A DNA stretch of 34,943 nt from Clostridia bacterium. Lineage in GTDB: Bacteria > Bacillota > Clostridia > Christensenellales > Aristaeellaceae. Below, one piece after another: positions 1 through 10,009 of this stretch. The DNA is taken from the NCBI GenBank assembly GCA_017512675.1, contig JAFWEY010000007.1, positions 1 to 34,943 on the forward strand. Reading direction: 5' to 3'. The notes under the pieces were generated by a model that ran no database searches, had not been told where the DNA came from, and was given only the letters and a program-made list of their open reading frames with translations. The first letter of the stretch is position 1. Every line of letters starts with the position of its first letter. Both the position numbers and the translations under genes were made by a program.

Positions 1-40
1 GCCGCAGATTGCGGCGGATTGCCGCGGATTGTCCGCCTGA

Positions 41-86
41 ATCCAATCCGAATCCGAATCCGAATCCAAATCCGAATCCGAAGGAG
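41..86. repeat. Imperfect ATCCGA hexamer tandem repeat
   Basis: About seven units of an ATCCGA/ATCCAA-type hexamer run in a row. A short echo of the same motif (aatccgcatccgaa) lies upstream of rsmA near 17350-17363. It may be polymorphic in length; no function is visible. Confidence 0.7.
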
Positions 87-215
87 AATGCGAAGCCGAA
101 GCCGCTGCGCGGCGGGTCTTTCAAGATACGGTACGTTTACATAGTGCCGTGACGAAACGAAGTTTGCAGATGCGGGGTTGGACTTCCGGCACCGAATCCC
201 GATCCATCAAGCCGG

Positions 216-290
216 TACATCATTCCGAATCCATCGCAGGGGCGCCCCAAGCGCAGCGCGGTGCGCCCGCAATCTCTTCCGGTTTTGAAG
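216..290 (+). repeat. Dispersed ~75-bp repeat, copy A
   Basis: Core features are CATTCCGAATCC, then GGGGCGC and, about 15 nt on, GTGCGCC, which can pair as a short GC-rich hairpin, followed by a pyrimidine-rich tail. The same unit recurs at about 300-375 and 18886-18962. The ends are approximate. Confidence 0.7.
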
Positions 291-299
291 ATCCGTTGG

Positions 300-375
300 T
301 CAATTGGCGCAGCATTCCGAATCCGTTGCAGGGGCGCTCCAAGCGAAGCGCGGTGCGCCCGCAATTTCTTTCGGA
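300..375 (+). repeat. Dispersed ~75-bp repeat, copy B
   Basis: Second tandem-like copy of the unit at 216-290. It is closest to the third copy at 18886-18962: both share CATTCCGAATCCGTTG and the stretch CCAAGCGAAGCGCGGTGCGC. The unit is intergenic in all three places. Confidence 0.7.
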
Positions 376-487
376 CTCGAATCCCGTCTCATCAGTCGGC
401 TGCCGTCCCGGGCGCCCGCTCGCCTTCGTCTTCCGTACCGGCGGGCATCGGGTGCCGGGCTGCCGTCTGCCTGCCGGGCGCGGCGCT

Positions 488-1138
488 TCAGCGCAGGACC
501 GCGCTGACCGGAAACGTGAAGTACGTGTCCGGAAACGGTTCGTTCTCCAGCGTGAAATGCCACCATTCCCCGCTGTACGGCCGGAAGCCGCGGGAAACCA
601 TCGCGCTGCGCAGCGCCGTCCGGTTGGCGGACTGTTCCCGGGTGAGGTCTTGATAATCCGTGCGGGATTCGCAGCCGAACCAATCGAACGGACTGCCCAT
701 ATCCGCGTCCCTTCCTTCAGCCATGTCGAACAGCGTCAGATCCACGGTGCTGCCCCGCGTATGCCCGGACCGGACGGCGATGTAGCCCTGGGGGATCAGC
801 GATTCCTTGGCAATGCCGGGATAGAAATACGCCTGCATCCGCGTATCCGCCGGATCCTTCGCCCACCGCAGGAAGTGATCGACGGCGGACTGCGGGCGGT
901 ACGCGTCGTAGATTTTCAGCCGGAAGCCGCGCCGGATCAGATCGCCGCTCGCCGCTTTCAGCGCCCGCGCCGCCTCCCGGGTCAGCAGGGCCGCGGGCAG
1001 ATCGTATCCGTCGATGCGGTCGCCGACGAAGTTGTAGGTGGAATGGTACCGGATTTCGGGAATGGCGTCCGGCACCGCTTCGCTGAGCGAAACGAAGCCC
1101 GAAGCGTCGTCCGGCAGCGCAAAATTCGCGTGATTCAT
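488..1138 (-). CDS. D-alanyl-D-alanine dipeptidase, VanX/DdpX-like (peptidase family M15)
   Basis: This 216-residue protein should hydrolyse D-Ala-D-Ala or related D-dipeptides in the cytoplasm, since no signal peptide is visible. The VanX zinc site is recognisable: SGH at 124-126, Asp133 seven residues after His126, and EWWH at 191-194, giving the catalytic Glu and third zinc ligand. YDAYRP (78-83) supplies the conserved transition-state Arg. The length is close to VanX (about 200). The ATG at 1138 follows a GGAAAGGAAG-type ribosome site, and the gene lies 29 nt downstream of the beta-glucosidase, so they are probably co-transcribed. No vanA/vanH/vanRS genes adjoin it, so a role in cell-wall recycling or use of D-dipeptides is likelier than glycopeptide resistance; that choice is inference. 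Confidence 0.85.
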   Translation of the reverse strand: MNHANFALPDDASGFVSLSEAVPDAIPEIRYHSTYNFVGDRIDGYDLPAALLTREAARALKAASGDLIRRGFRLKIYDAYRPQSAVDHFLRWAKDPADTRMQAYFYPGIAKESLIPQGYIAVRSGHTRGSTVDLTLFDMAEGRDADMGSPFDWFGCESRTDYQDLTREQSANRTALRSAMVSRGFRPYSGEWWHFTLENEPFPDTYFTFPVSAVLR

Positions 1139-1167
1139 CGAATGACTTCCTTTCCCGGCGGGGCCGC

Positions 1168-2526
1168 TCACAGATTGGCGCCGTTGTGCGCGATCACGTC
1201 CCGGTACCACAGCGCCGAATCCTTCGGGATTCGCTGCTGCGTCCGGTAATCCACGTACACCAGGCCGAAGCGCCGGGAATAGCCGTCGCTCCATTCGAAG
1301 TTGTCCATGAATGACCACGCGAGATATCCCCTCGCGTCCACGCCGCTCTCGGCGGCGCGCCGGTAGGCGGCCAGGTACCGGTGCATGTAATCGATGCGCG
1401 ACGGGTCGTGCACCTTGCCGTCCAGGCAAACCGTGTCCGTGTCCGCCATGCCGTTTTCGGAGATCACGAACGGCAGGCGGTACCGCTCGTACAGGAATTT
1501 CGGGCCCCAGTACAGCGCCTGCGGCATCACGTACCAGCCCATCGCGGTCTGTGGCGTGCCCGCCGGCTTGCGCACGATTTCATATCCGGCTTCGCTGTCC
1601 GCTTTGCGCACCAGCGTTCCGTTGTAAATGTTCTGGCAGTAGAAATCCAGCTTCTGCGCGATGGCGGGGAGGTCGTCCTGCCAGCGGGCGGGAAGGTACT
1701 GCACGAAATGCTCCAGCCCGTCCGCGGGATAGCGCCCCAGCACGACGGGATCGCTCCACCACGCGCTGGTAAACGCCCACAGATCGCCGTCGGGCGTGGA
1801 GAAATACGCTTTGCGCGCGGCTTCGATGTCTTCGTCGGTTTCCGTCGCCGGGATGCACGCGTTTCCGGTGGGCGCGTAGCCGACGAGACAGCCTTTGGCG
1901 TTGGCTCGGAGCGCCTGCACGGCGAGGCCGTGCGCCAGCAGCACGTTGTGCGACATGGGAACCGTAAAGGAGCAGGGCAGGCGCAGCCCGGGCGCGTGCG
2001 CGCCGTTTCCGTAGCCCAGGGCGATCAGGCATTGGGGCTCGTTGATGGTGATGAAATCCCTGGCCCTGTCGCCGAAGGATCCGGCGCACAGGGCGGCGAA
2101 ATCGGCAAACCACCGGGGGCTGTCCGGGTTCAGCCAGCCGCCTTTGTCAGCCAGCGCCTGCGGGTAATCCCAGTGGTGCAGCGTGATGATCGGCCGGATG
2201 CCGCACTCCAGCAGCGCGTCGATCAGGCGGCTGTAGAAGTCCAGCCCGCGGCGGTTGATTTTCCCGGTGCCTTCCGGCAGAATCCGCGGCCAGCACACGG
2301 AGAAGCGGTACGCCTGCATGCCGAGCTCGCCCATCAGCCTCACGTCCTCCTCCATCCGGTGGTAGTGGTCGCAGGCGACGTCGGCGGTATGGTCTTCCAG
2401 AATTTTGCCGGGCGTATGCGAAAAGCGGTCCCACACGCTGAGACCTTTGCCGTCTTCGAAGGCTGCGCCCTCGATCTGGTGCGCGGACGTCGCGCATCCC
2501 CAATAGAAATCGTCGCGGAATGGCAT
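1168..2526 (-). CDS. Beta-glucosidase, glycoside hydrolase family 1
   Basis: A full-length (452 aa) GH1 TIM-barrel enzyme that cleaves beta-linked glucosides or related disaccharides in the cytoplasm. Family marks are the N-terminal FYWGCATSAHQIEG signature (7-20), the acid/base motif INEP with Glu163, and the nucleophile motif ISENG with Glu357. The aglycone-side FMDNFEW (406-412) is also present. It does not look like a phospho-beta-glucosidase by any feature I can confirm, and no PTS genes adjoin it. The start at 2526 is chosen because an AAGGAGGGGATTT ribosome site sits just upstream and family proteins begin here; an upstream in-frame extension to 2589 lacks homology. It is first in a two-gene unit with the dipeptidase. 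Confidence 0.93.
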   Translation of the reverse strand: MPFRDDFYWGCATSAHQIEGAAFEDGKGLSVWDRFSHTPGKILEDHTADVACDHYHRMEEDVRLMGELGMQAYRFSVCWPRILPEGTGKINRRGLDFYSRLIDALLECGIRPIITLHHWDYPQALADKGGWLNPDSPRWFADFAALCAGSFGDRARDFITINEPQCLIALGYGNGAHAPGLRLPCSFTVPMSHNVLLAHGLAVQALRANAKGCLVGYAPTGNACIPATETDEDIEAARKAYFSTPDGDLWAFTSAWWSDPVVLGRYPADGLEHFVQYLPARWQDDLPAIAQKLDFYCQNIYNGTLVRKADSEAGYEIVRKPAGTPQTAMGWYVMPQALYWGPKFLYERYRLPFVISENGMADTDTVCLDGKVHDPSRIDYMHRYLAAYRRAAESGVDARGYLAWSFMDNFEWSDGYSRRFGLVYVDYRTQQRIPKDSALWYRDVIAHNGANL

Positions 2527-2532
2527 GGATAA

Positions 2533-3444
<912 letters not shown>

Positions 3445-3480
3445 CCCGCCGGCAATTCTGTGTAAAGCGAGGTGACGAAG

Positions 3481-3804
3481 TTGGCGAATTCGTTGATCGG
3501 ACAGATCGAAGAGTGCGAAGCGAAGGCGGACGAAGTGGTGAAAGCCGCCCAGCGCGAAGCGCGTGATATTGTCAAGGCGGTCGGCGAAGCGGTGGCGGCG
3601 GAAGGCCGTCAGGCCGGAGCGGAACTGCACGAGGAAATGCTCCGGCGCGTCGAGGACGCGAAAACCGGCATTCAGGACGAAATCAAATCGCTGGAAATGC
3701 GCCGCGCGGCGGAGCACGAGGCCCTGAGAACCATGGCGCGGGTCCGGGTTCCGCTGGCCGGCGAGGCGATTTTCGAAAGGATCGTGAGCGATGGCAATCG
3801 TTGA
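3481..3804 (+). CDS. ntpF: V-type ATPase peripheral-stalk subunit (subunit G/H, NtpF-like)
   Basis: A small (about 107 aa) highly charged helical protein rich in Ala, Glu and Arg. It is consistent with the coiled-coil partner of subunit E in the peripheral stalk that holds the catalytic head still. Identification rests on length, composition and its place directly before subunit I, the usual first position of the operon. I prefer the TTG at 3481, seven nt after GAGGTG; a GTG at 3472 is the alternative but would put the ribosome site inside the gene. Its end overlaps the start of subunit I by 14 nt, suggesting translational coupling. Confidence 0.8.
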   Translation: MANSLIGQIEECEAKADEVVKAAQREARDIVKAVGEAVAAEGRQAGAELHEEMLRRVEDAKTGIQDEIKSLEMRRAAEHEALRTMARVRVPLAGEAIFERIVSDGNR

Positions 3805-5692
3805 GATGAAGCGCGTGGAGCTGCTGGGTCTCAAGCGGGACAAGATGCGGTATCTGAAGAAGATGCAGCAGATGGGCTGCGTGGAAGTCACGCAGCGCCC
3901 GCCCGACGAGACGACGATGCAGGACGCGCAGAGCGAGAAGCGGGAGGAGGACATCGATAAGCTGATCGCCAGGCTCGATGTCGCGATCGGCAAGCTCCGC
4001 CCGTATGATCCCGTCAAACAGGGCATGCTCACACCGCGGCCGGAGGTTACCCAGGACCAGGTCGCCGCCGCGCTGGCCGCGCGGGGCGAAATCACCGCGG
4101 TTGTGGAGCGGCTTGAAGAAATCGAGCGCAGGCGGGGCGAGATGCGCTCGCAGGACGCCAGGGACCGAACCCTTTCAGAACAGCTTCTGCCCTGGATCAC
4201 CATGCAGGAGCCGCTGGAGAAGCTGGGCAAAACCCGCAAAGCCGCGGTTTACGCGGTGGAATCCCCCCGGGCCGCGTGGGAGAAGCTCGAAGCGCGCCTC
4301 TTCGAGGTGCCGTCGCTGACGGTTCAGACGCTGACGGGGAACGAGGGCAAGGGCACCGTCCGGGCGCTGGCCGCCTGGCACCTGGAGGACGACGCAAAGG
4401 CCGAGGAACTGTTCCGGGAGCTGGGCATCTCCCGCGTAAGCTTCGAAGGGTACAAGGGGACGGCGGTGGACGCGCTCGGCGTGATCGGGCAGCGGATGCA
4501 GGACGCCGATCAGGAGCGCGAGGCGTTGCTGCAGGAGCAGATCAAAATGGCCGACCGCCTGTCCACGATGCGCATCCTGCGCGACGCGCTGGCGGTGGAA
4601 CGCGACCAGCTCGCAGCCGCCCGAAAGGCGACCGACACGCGTTCGACCTTCCTGCTGCGCGGCTGGGTTCCGGCAAACCGGGCGGAGGCGCTGGCCGAAG
4701 CCGCCAGGAAGATATCGCCGGTCTGCGAAATCCAGTTCTCCGATCCGGAAGAGGGGGAAAAGCCGCCGACGATGCTGCACAACAGCAAGGCGGTGAGCCC
4801 GTTCGAATCCATCGTCAGGATGTATTCGACGCCGGATCCCGGCGGTATCGATCCGTCGTTCATCATGCTGCCGTTCTGGGTTTGCTTCTTCGGCATGATG
4901 GTTTCGGACGCGGGCTACGGAATCCTGATGGGCCTGGGCGGCGCGTTCGTATGGTGGAAGCTGAAGGGCAAGGGACTGGGGCAGATGGCGTTCATCATCG
5001 CGCTGGGCGGCCTGTCCACCATCCTCTGGGGCGCGTTCTACGGCGGATGGTTCGGCGTAAGCGTTCCGGCGCGGGTGCTCAGCCCGATGGACGACGCGAT
5101 CAAGGTGCTGCTTTTGTGCGTCGGGGTCGGCGCGATTCACCTGCTGACCGGCCTTGGCGTGGCGGCGTACATGAACATCAAGCGCGGAAAACCGCTGGAC
5201 GCGCTGTTCGATCAGGGCTTCTGGGTGATGCTGCTGGCGGGCCTTGGCCTGATGCTGGTGAACGGAACCGTCGGCAAGGTGCTGGCGATCGCCGGCGCGG
5301 TGGGCATCCTGCTCACGGCGGGCCGCGCGAAGGAAGGAAATTTCCTCAAGAAGATCGTCGGCGGCCTGGGCGCGCTGTACGGCGTGACCAGCTACCTGTC
5401 CGATCTTCTGAGCTACGCGAGGCTGTTCGGCATGGGCCTGGCGACGGGCGTCATCGGCATGGTGGTCAACATGCTGGCCACGCTGGTTTCCGGCTCCTTC
5501 TTCGGAAACATTCTGGCGGTGGTGATCCTGGTGGCGATGCACACGTTCAACCTGTTTATCAACGCGCTGGGCGCCTACGTGCATTCCTGCAGGCTTCAGT
5601 ACATCGAATTCTTCAACAAATTCTACGAGGACGGCGGCAAGGATTTCATGCCGCTCACCAACAGCACGCGCTATGTGGACATAGCGGACTGA
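3791..5692 (+). CDS. ntpI: V-type ATPase subunit I (a-type stator membrane subunit)
   Basis: The 633-residue stator subunit that forms the two ion half-channels against the proteolipid ring. Residues 1 to about 350 are a cytoplasmic arm with coiled-coil stretches (about 45-120 and 235-285). From about 357 the chain is strongly hydrophobic with seven or eight membrane segments. The essential arginine is visible in LSYARLFG (Arg544), and a second family-typical Arg is in RLQYIEFF (Arg601). The length matches bacterial NtpI (about 650). It overlaps the stalk gene upstream. A small hairpin separates it from ntpK. Confidence 0.95.
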   Translation: MAIVEMKRVELLGLKRDKMRYLKKMQQMGCVEVTQRPPDETTMQDAQSEKREEDIDKLIARLDVAIGKLRPYDPVKQGMLTPRPEVTQDQVAAALAARGEITAVVERLEEIERRRGEMRSQDARDRTLSEQLLPWITMQEPLEKLGKTRKAAVYAVESPRAAWEKLEARLFEVPSLTVQTLTGNEGKGTVRALAAWHLEDDAKAEELFRELGISRVSFEGYKGTAVDALGVIGQRMQDADQEREALLQEQIKMADRLSTMRILRDALAVERDQLAAARKATDTRSTFLLRGWVPANRAEALAEAARKISPVCEIQFSDPEEGEKPPTMLHNSKAVSPFESIVRMYSTPDPGGIDPSFIMLPFWVCFFGMMVSDAGYGILMGLGGAFVWWKLKGKGLGQMAFIIALGGLSTILWGAFYGGWFGVSVPARVLSPMDDAIKVLLLCVGVGAIHLLTGLGVAAYMNIKRGKPLDALFDQGFWVMLLAGLGLMLVNGTVGKVLAIAGAVGILLTAGRAKEGNFLKKIVGGLGALYGVTSYLSDLLSYARLFGMGLATGVIGMVVNMLATLVSGSFFGNILAVVILVAMHTFNLFINALGAYVHSCRLQYIEFFNKFYEDGGKDFMPLTNSTRYVDIAD

Positions 5693-5711
5693 TGCGGAAT
5701 CGTCGTTTCTG

Positions 5712-5734
5712 TATCCCTCGGGTATGCAGGGATA
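5712..5734 (+). other. Intercistronic RNA hairpin before ntpK
   Basis: Perfect 7-bp stem TATCCCT/AGGGATA with a 9-nt loop, placed 32 nt ahead of the ntpK start and not followed by a T-run. It is not a normal terminator. It may mark an mRNA processing or stability site that raises proteolipid output relative to subunit I; that role is inference. Confidence 0.5.
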
Positions 5735-5735
5735 G

Positions 5736-6245
<510 letters not shown>

Positions 6246-6304
6246 TCAGGGAGCGCTTACGGGTTTTCCGAAACCCCGAAAGCCACGGAAAGGAGGAGCG
6301 TTCA

Positions 6305-6898
6305 GTGAATACCGATGCCATCACGGCGAAAATCATGGAGGAAGCGCGGGAACAGGCTGCTGCGCTGCTGAAGGAAGCCGACGAAAAGGCGGAACAGATG
6401 CGCATACAGGCGGAAGAGGAGCTGGCGCACAAGCGCGGGCAGGCGGACGAAAGCCTTCGCGTTCAGGTTCGCGACATGCGGGACCGCATGCTTCGCATGG
6501 CGGAGCTGGATCAGAAAAAAGCGATGCTCGCCGTCAAACGCCAGGTGATCGACGAGGCCTTTGATAACGCGCTCGAGCGCATGCGGAAAATGGACGCGGC
6601 CGACAAGAAGGCGTATCTGTGCCGGCTGCTGGTGGACAGCGCCGCCGGCGGGGAAGAACTGATCGTGTCGGAGGAGGAAAAGGATCTGTACGACGACGCG
6701 TTCATGGACCGGATCAACGCCTGTCTCGCACAGGCGGGAAAGAAGCCGGTCCGGCCGGGCGGCGCAAGGAAACTGGGCGGCGGCTTCGCGCTGCGCGAGG
6801 GAGGCATGGAGATCAACTGCACCTATGCTTCCGTCATCGGCCAGGCGCGCCCGGGGCTGGAAAGCGAAGTGGCAGCGATGCTGTTTCAGGAAACATAA
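6305..6898 (+). CDS. ntpE: V-type ATPase subunit E (peripheral stalk)
   Basis: A 197-residue stalk subunit. The N-terminal half (about 1-100) is a long charged helix rich in Glu, Arg and Ala that would pair with the NtpF-like protein. The C-terminal half is a globular head-binding domain containing the family-like segment GGFALREGGMEINCTY (about 158-173). The GTG at 6305 is chosen because AAAGGAGGAGCG lies just before it and the N-terminus then matches the family length. It lies between K and C, its standard position. Confidence 0.93.
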   Translation: MNTDAITAKIMEEAREQAAALLKEADEKAEQMRIQAEEELAHKRGQADESLRVQVRDMRDRMLRMAELDQKKAMLAVKRQVIDEAFDNALERMRKMDAADKKAYLCRLLVDSAAGGEELIVSEEEKDLYDDAFMDRINACLAQAGKKPVRPGGARKLGGGFALREGGMEINCTYASVIGQARPGLESEVAAMLFQET

Positions 6899-6924
6899 CG
6901 ACGGATGCAAGGCTGGTGAATGGA

Positions 6925-7899
6925 ATGCCTCAAAAGAGCTACGGATACGCAGCGGGCCGCGTGGGGGTTCTGTCGCTGTCGCTTCTGAGCGAAGCGGCGC
7001 TTGAACAGCTGACGCAGGCGGGCAGCGTGGAAGAGGCCGCGAGGCTGCTTACAGACGCGGGCTGGGGCGAGGCGTCCACCAGGCAGGACATCGAACGCCT
7101 GTGCGACAGGCATGTGCTGGACGCCTGCAAAACGGTGAAGGAACTGAGCCCGGAACAGCAGACGACGGACTGCTTCCTGATACAGTACGATATCCTGAAC
7201 CTGAAGACGCTGATCAAAAGCCGTATGCTGGGCAGGCCGGATGCGGATCTGTCCCCTGCAGGCACGCTGGACGCGGAAAAGCTGCGCCGCGCGGTCGCGG
7301 AAAACAGCTACCAGGATCTGCCGCCCAGGCTGAAGGACGCGATGGAGCGCATCGAAAAGCGAATGGCGATGGCTCCGGATCCGCTGTTCGTGGACGCGGA
7401 GCTGGACAAGGCGATGTTCGCGTTCGTCCAGGACAGGCTGCCCCTCGTCAAGTCGCCGGAGGTGCGCGGATATTTCGAGGCGAAGGCGGAGCTGACGAAT
7501 CTGATGATCGCGCTGCGCTGCGCGAGGCTCGGAAAGAACGGCGCGTTCGCGCGGGATCTGCTGGTTGCCGGCGGAAGGATTCCTTTGGACGCATTCGTCC
7601 ATATCGCCGAAGAGGCGGAATCCGCGCCGTCGCAGGTGGCGGCAAGGCCGTACGCGGCACAGGTGCTGCCGGTGCTGCGCGGCGAACCGGTGAACCTGCC
7701 GATGCTTGAAAAGGCGACGGACGATTACCTGCTGTCGCTGCTCCGGCCGGGCAAATACAGAAACGACAGCGTTTTGCCGCTGATCGGCTATCTGGTTGCC
7801 AGGCAGCGGGAGGCGGGCGCGGTGCGGCTGATTATTACGGCAAAGGCCGCGCGCGTGCCGGCGGAGGAAATCGCCGGGCGCACGCGCAGGCTGTATTGA
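6925..7899 (+). CDS. ntpC: V-type ATPase subunit C (d-type rotor socket)
   Basis: About 324 residues, mostly alpha-helical. It is the funnel-like subunit that connects the central shaft to the membrane ring. The N-terminus (YGYAAGRVGVLSLSLLS) and the internal QYDILNLKTLIKSRMLG region are typical of the V-ATPase AC39/d family. The start is uncertain: the ATG at 6925 and a GTG at 6916 are both in frame with weak ribosome sites; I chose the ATG. It follows ntpE by 26 nt and precedes ntpG by 15 nt. Confidence 0.92.
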   Translation: MPQKSYGYAAGRVGVLSLSLLSEAALEQLTQAGSVEEAARLLTDAGWGEASTRQDIERLCDRHVLDACKTVKELSPEQQTTDCFLIQYDILNLKTLIKSRMLGRPDADLSPAGTLDAEKLRRAVAENSYQDLPPRLKDAMERIEKRMAMAPDPLFVDAELDKAMFAFVQDRLPLVKSPEVRGYFEAKAELTNLMIALRCARLGKNGAFARDLLVAGGRIPLDAFVHIAEEAESAPSQVAARPYAAQVLPVLRGEPVNLPMLEKATDDYLLSLLRPGKYRNDSVLPLIGYLVARQREAGAVRLIITAKAARVPAEEIAGRTRRLY

Positions 7900-7914
7900 G
7901 CGGGAGGTGCGAGG

Positions 7915-8238
7915 ATGCCACAGATAGCGGCCATCGGGTCAAAAGAAACCGTACTGGCGTTCGGCGCGCTGGGGCTTACCGTCGTGCCGGTCTATACGGC
8001 GGAGGAAGCCTCCCGCGCGGTGTTCGATCTGGCAAGCCAGGGGTACGCGGTGCTCTTCATCACCGAAGAGTGGGCGCAGCGGATCGAAGAGACCATATCG
8101 CGCTATAAAACGCAGGCGCTCCCGGCGATCATCCCGATTCCGGCGGCCTCCGGCGCGACCGGGGCGGGCATGAAGCAGGTGAGGGCAAACGTGGAAAAAG
8201 CCATTGGCGCGGACATATTATTTAAGGAAGAGGGTTGA
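7915..8238 (+). CDS. ntpG: V-type ATPase subunit F (central shaft; NtpG in Enterococcus naming)
   Basis: A 107-residue Rossmann-like protein that binds subunit D in the rotating shaft. Recognisable elements are the opening [18 protein letters not shown], the [14 protein letters not shown] segment (about 49-62), and the [11 protein letters not shown] strand and loop. The length is as expected for the family. GGGAGG lies just before the ATG. The stop is separated from ntpA by only 4 nt, and the end of this gene provides the ntpA ribosome site. Confidence 0.93.
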   Translation: MPQIAAIGSKETVLAFGALGLTVVPVYTAEEASRAVFDLASQGYAVLFITEEWAQRIEETISRYKTQALPAIIPIPAASGATGAGMKQVRANVEKAIGADILFKEEG

Positions 8239-8242
8239 GGAG

Positions 8243-10006
8243 ATGGCGCAGGGAATTATCACGAAGGTCGCCGGCCCCTTGATCGTCGCTGAGCATATGG
8301 GCGATGCCACGATGTACGACGTGGTGCGTGTATCCGAACAAAAGCTGATCGGCGAGATCATCGAACTGCGCGGCGACCGCGCATCGATACAGGTTTACGA
8401 AGAAACGGCGGGCCTCGGCCCGGGAGAACCGGTGGAATCGACCGGCGCGCCGCTGTCGGTGGAACTGGCGCCGGGTCTGATCGAATCCATTTTCGACGGC
8501 ATTCAGCGCCCGCTGACCCGAATCCGCGCGCTGGCCGGGGACCGGATCACCCGCGGCATCCAGGTGAACGCGCTGGACCGCGAGAAGAAATGGCGCTTTG
8601 TGCCGGCGGCGAAGATCGGCGATCAGGTGACCGGCGGCGACGTGTTGGGCACCGTGCAGGAGACCAGCGTCGTGGAGCACAGAATCATGGTGCCGCCGAC
8701 CCTGTCCGGTACGATCGAGTGGCTGGGCGACGGCGAGTACACGATCGAAGATGCGATCTGCCGGCTGCGCACCGCGGCGGGCGACGTGAAGGAGCTGCCG
8801 ATGCTGCAGAAATGGCCGGTGCGGCGCGGCCGTCCCTACCGGGAAAAGATCGCGCCCAACGAGCCGATGGTCACCGGGCAGCGGGTCATCGACACGTTCT
8901 TCCCGATCGCGCGCGGCGGCGTCGCGGCGGTGCCGGGCCCCTTCGGCAGCGGCAAAACCGTGGTTCAGCATCAGCTGGCCAAATGGGCGGACGCCGACAT
9001 CATCGTGTACGTCGGCTGCGGCGAACGCGGCAACGAAATGACCGACGTGCTGATGGAGTTCCCGGAACTGCACGATCCGCGCACCGGGGAATCGCTGATG
9101 AAGCGCCCGGTGCTGATCGCCAACACGTCGGACATGCCCGTGGCGGCCCGCGAAGCTTCGATCTACACCGGCATTACCATCGCCGAATACTTCCGCGACA
9201 TGGGCTACAAGGTCGCGATCATGGCGGACTCCACCTCCCGCTGGGCGGAAGCACTGCGCGAGATGTCCGGCCGTCTGGAGGAAATGCCCGGCGAAGAAGG
9301 CTATCCGGCATATCTGTCCAGCCGTATCGCGGAATTCTACGAGCGCGCCGGCTGGGTGAAGTGCCTGGGCAGCGAGGAGCGCAGCGGCGCGGTTTCGGCC
9401 ATCGGCGCGGTTTCCCCGCCGGGCGGCGATATTTCGGAGCCTGTATCCCAGGCCACTCTGCGCATCGTCAAGGTGTTCTGGGGCCTGTCCGCATCCCTTG
9501 CGTATCAGCGCCATTTCCCGGCCATCGACTGGCTGCAGAGCTATTCGCTGTACGTGGACCGCATGGAGGAATGGTTCACCGACAACGTGGCGCAGGATTG
9601 GAACCAAAAGCGCGGCGACGCGATGCGCATTCTCCAGGAGGAATCCGAACTGCAGGAAATCGTGCGCCTGGTCGGCGTGGACGCGCTGAGCTGGAAGGAC
9701 CGGCTCACGCTGGAGGCGGCCCGCATGATCCGCGAGGACTATCTGCACCAGAACGCGTTCGACGACGTGGACACCTATTCCTCGCTGGAGAAGCAGTACC
9801 GGATGCTGTCGCTGATCCTCAGCTATGACGAGAAGGGCCAGGCGGCGCTGGCGGCCGGCGCGGACCTGAGCAAGGTTACCTCGCTGCCGGTGCGCGAACG
9901 CATCGGCCGCGCCAAATACGTGCCGGAACAGGAACTGCAACAGTTTGACGCCATCGAATCGGAGCTTTCCAGCCAGATGGCCGCGCTGACGGAAGGGGGC
10001 GTTTGA
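8243..10006 (+). CDS. ntpA: V-type ATPase catalytic subunit A
   Basis: The 587-residue catalytic subunit that hydrolyses or makes ATP in the head. The P-loop GPFGSGKT is at 232-239. The A-subunit-specific non-homologous bulge between the beta-barrel and nucleotide domain is present (about 115-185), which distinguishes it from F-type beta. Other marks are [12 protein letters not shown] and [14 protein letters not shown]. The start ATG at 8243 follows GAGG four nt after the ntpG stop; an in-frame ATG at 8204 lies inside ntpG and is not favoured. A full-length, unbroken frame indicates a working enzyme. Confidence 0.98.
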   Translation: MAQGIITKVAGPLIVAEHMGDATMYDVVRVSEQKLIGEIIELRGDRASIQVYEETAGLGPGEPVESTGAPLSVELAPGLIESIFDGIQRPLTRIRALAGDRITRGIQVNALDREKKWRFVPAAKIGDQVTGGDVLGTVQETSVVEHRIMVPPTLSGTIEWLGDGEYTIEDAICRLRTAAGDVKELPMLQKWPVRRGRPYREKIAPNEPMVTGQRVIDTFFPIARGGVAAVPGPFGSGKTVVQHQLAKWADADIIVYVGCGERGNEMTDVLMEFPELHDPRTGESLMKRPVLIANTSDMPVAAREASIYTGITIAEYFRDMGYKVAIMADSTSRWAEALREMSGRLEEMPGEEGYPAYLSSRIAEFYERAGWVKCLGSEERSGAVSAIGAVSPPGGDISEPVSQATLRIVKVFWGLSASLAYQRHFPAIDWLQSYSLYVDRMEEWFTDNVAQDWNQKRGDAMRILQEESELQEIVRLVGVDALSWKDRLTLEAARMIREDYLHQNAFDDVDTYSSLEKQYRMLSLILSYDEKGQAALAAGADLSKVTSLPVRERIGRAKYVPEQELQQFDAIESELSSQMAALTEGGV

Positions 10007-10009
10007 TCG

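Larger units (their letters stand above)
1..487. other. Intergenic region with short repeats, no gene supported
   Basis: No open frame here resembles a protein; the frames present arise from GC-rich repeat DNA. The region holds a hexamer-type tandem repeat near 41-86 and two copies of a dispersed repeat (about 216-290 and 300-375). The dipeptidase gene on the minus strand ends at 488. I see no convincing intrinsic terminator for it. Confidence 0.6.

Noticed and set aside
41..86. CRISPR-like array at the window start
   Set aside because: The units are six bases long with no spacers; it is a simple tandem repeat. No cas gene is present.
488..1138. Vancomycin resistance cluster
   Set aside because: Only a VanX-like dipeptidase is present; there is no ligase, dehydrogenase or regulator beside it.
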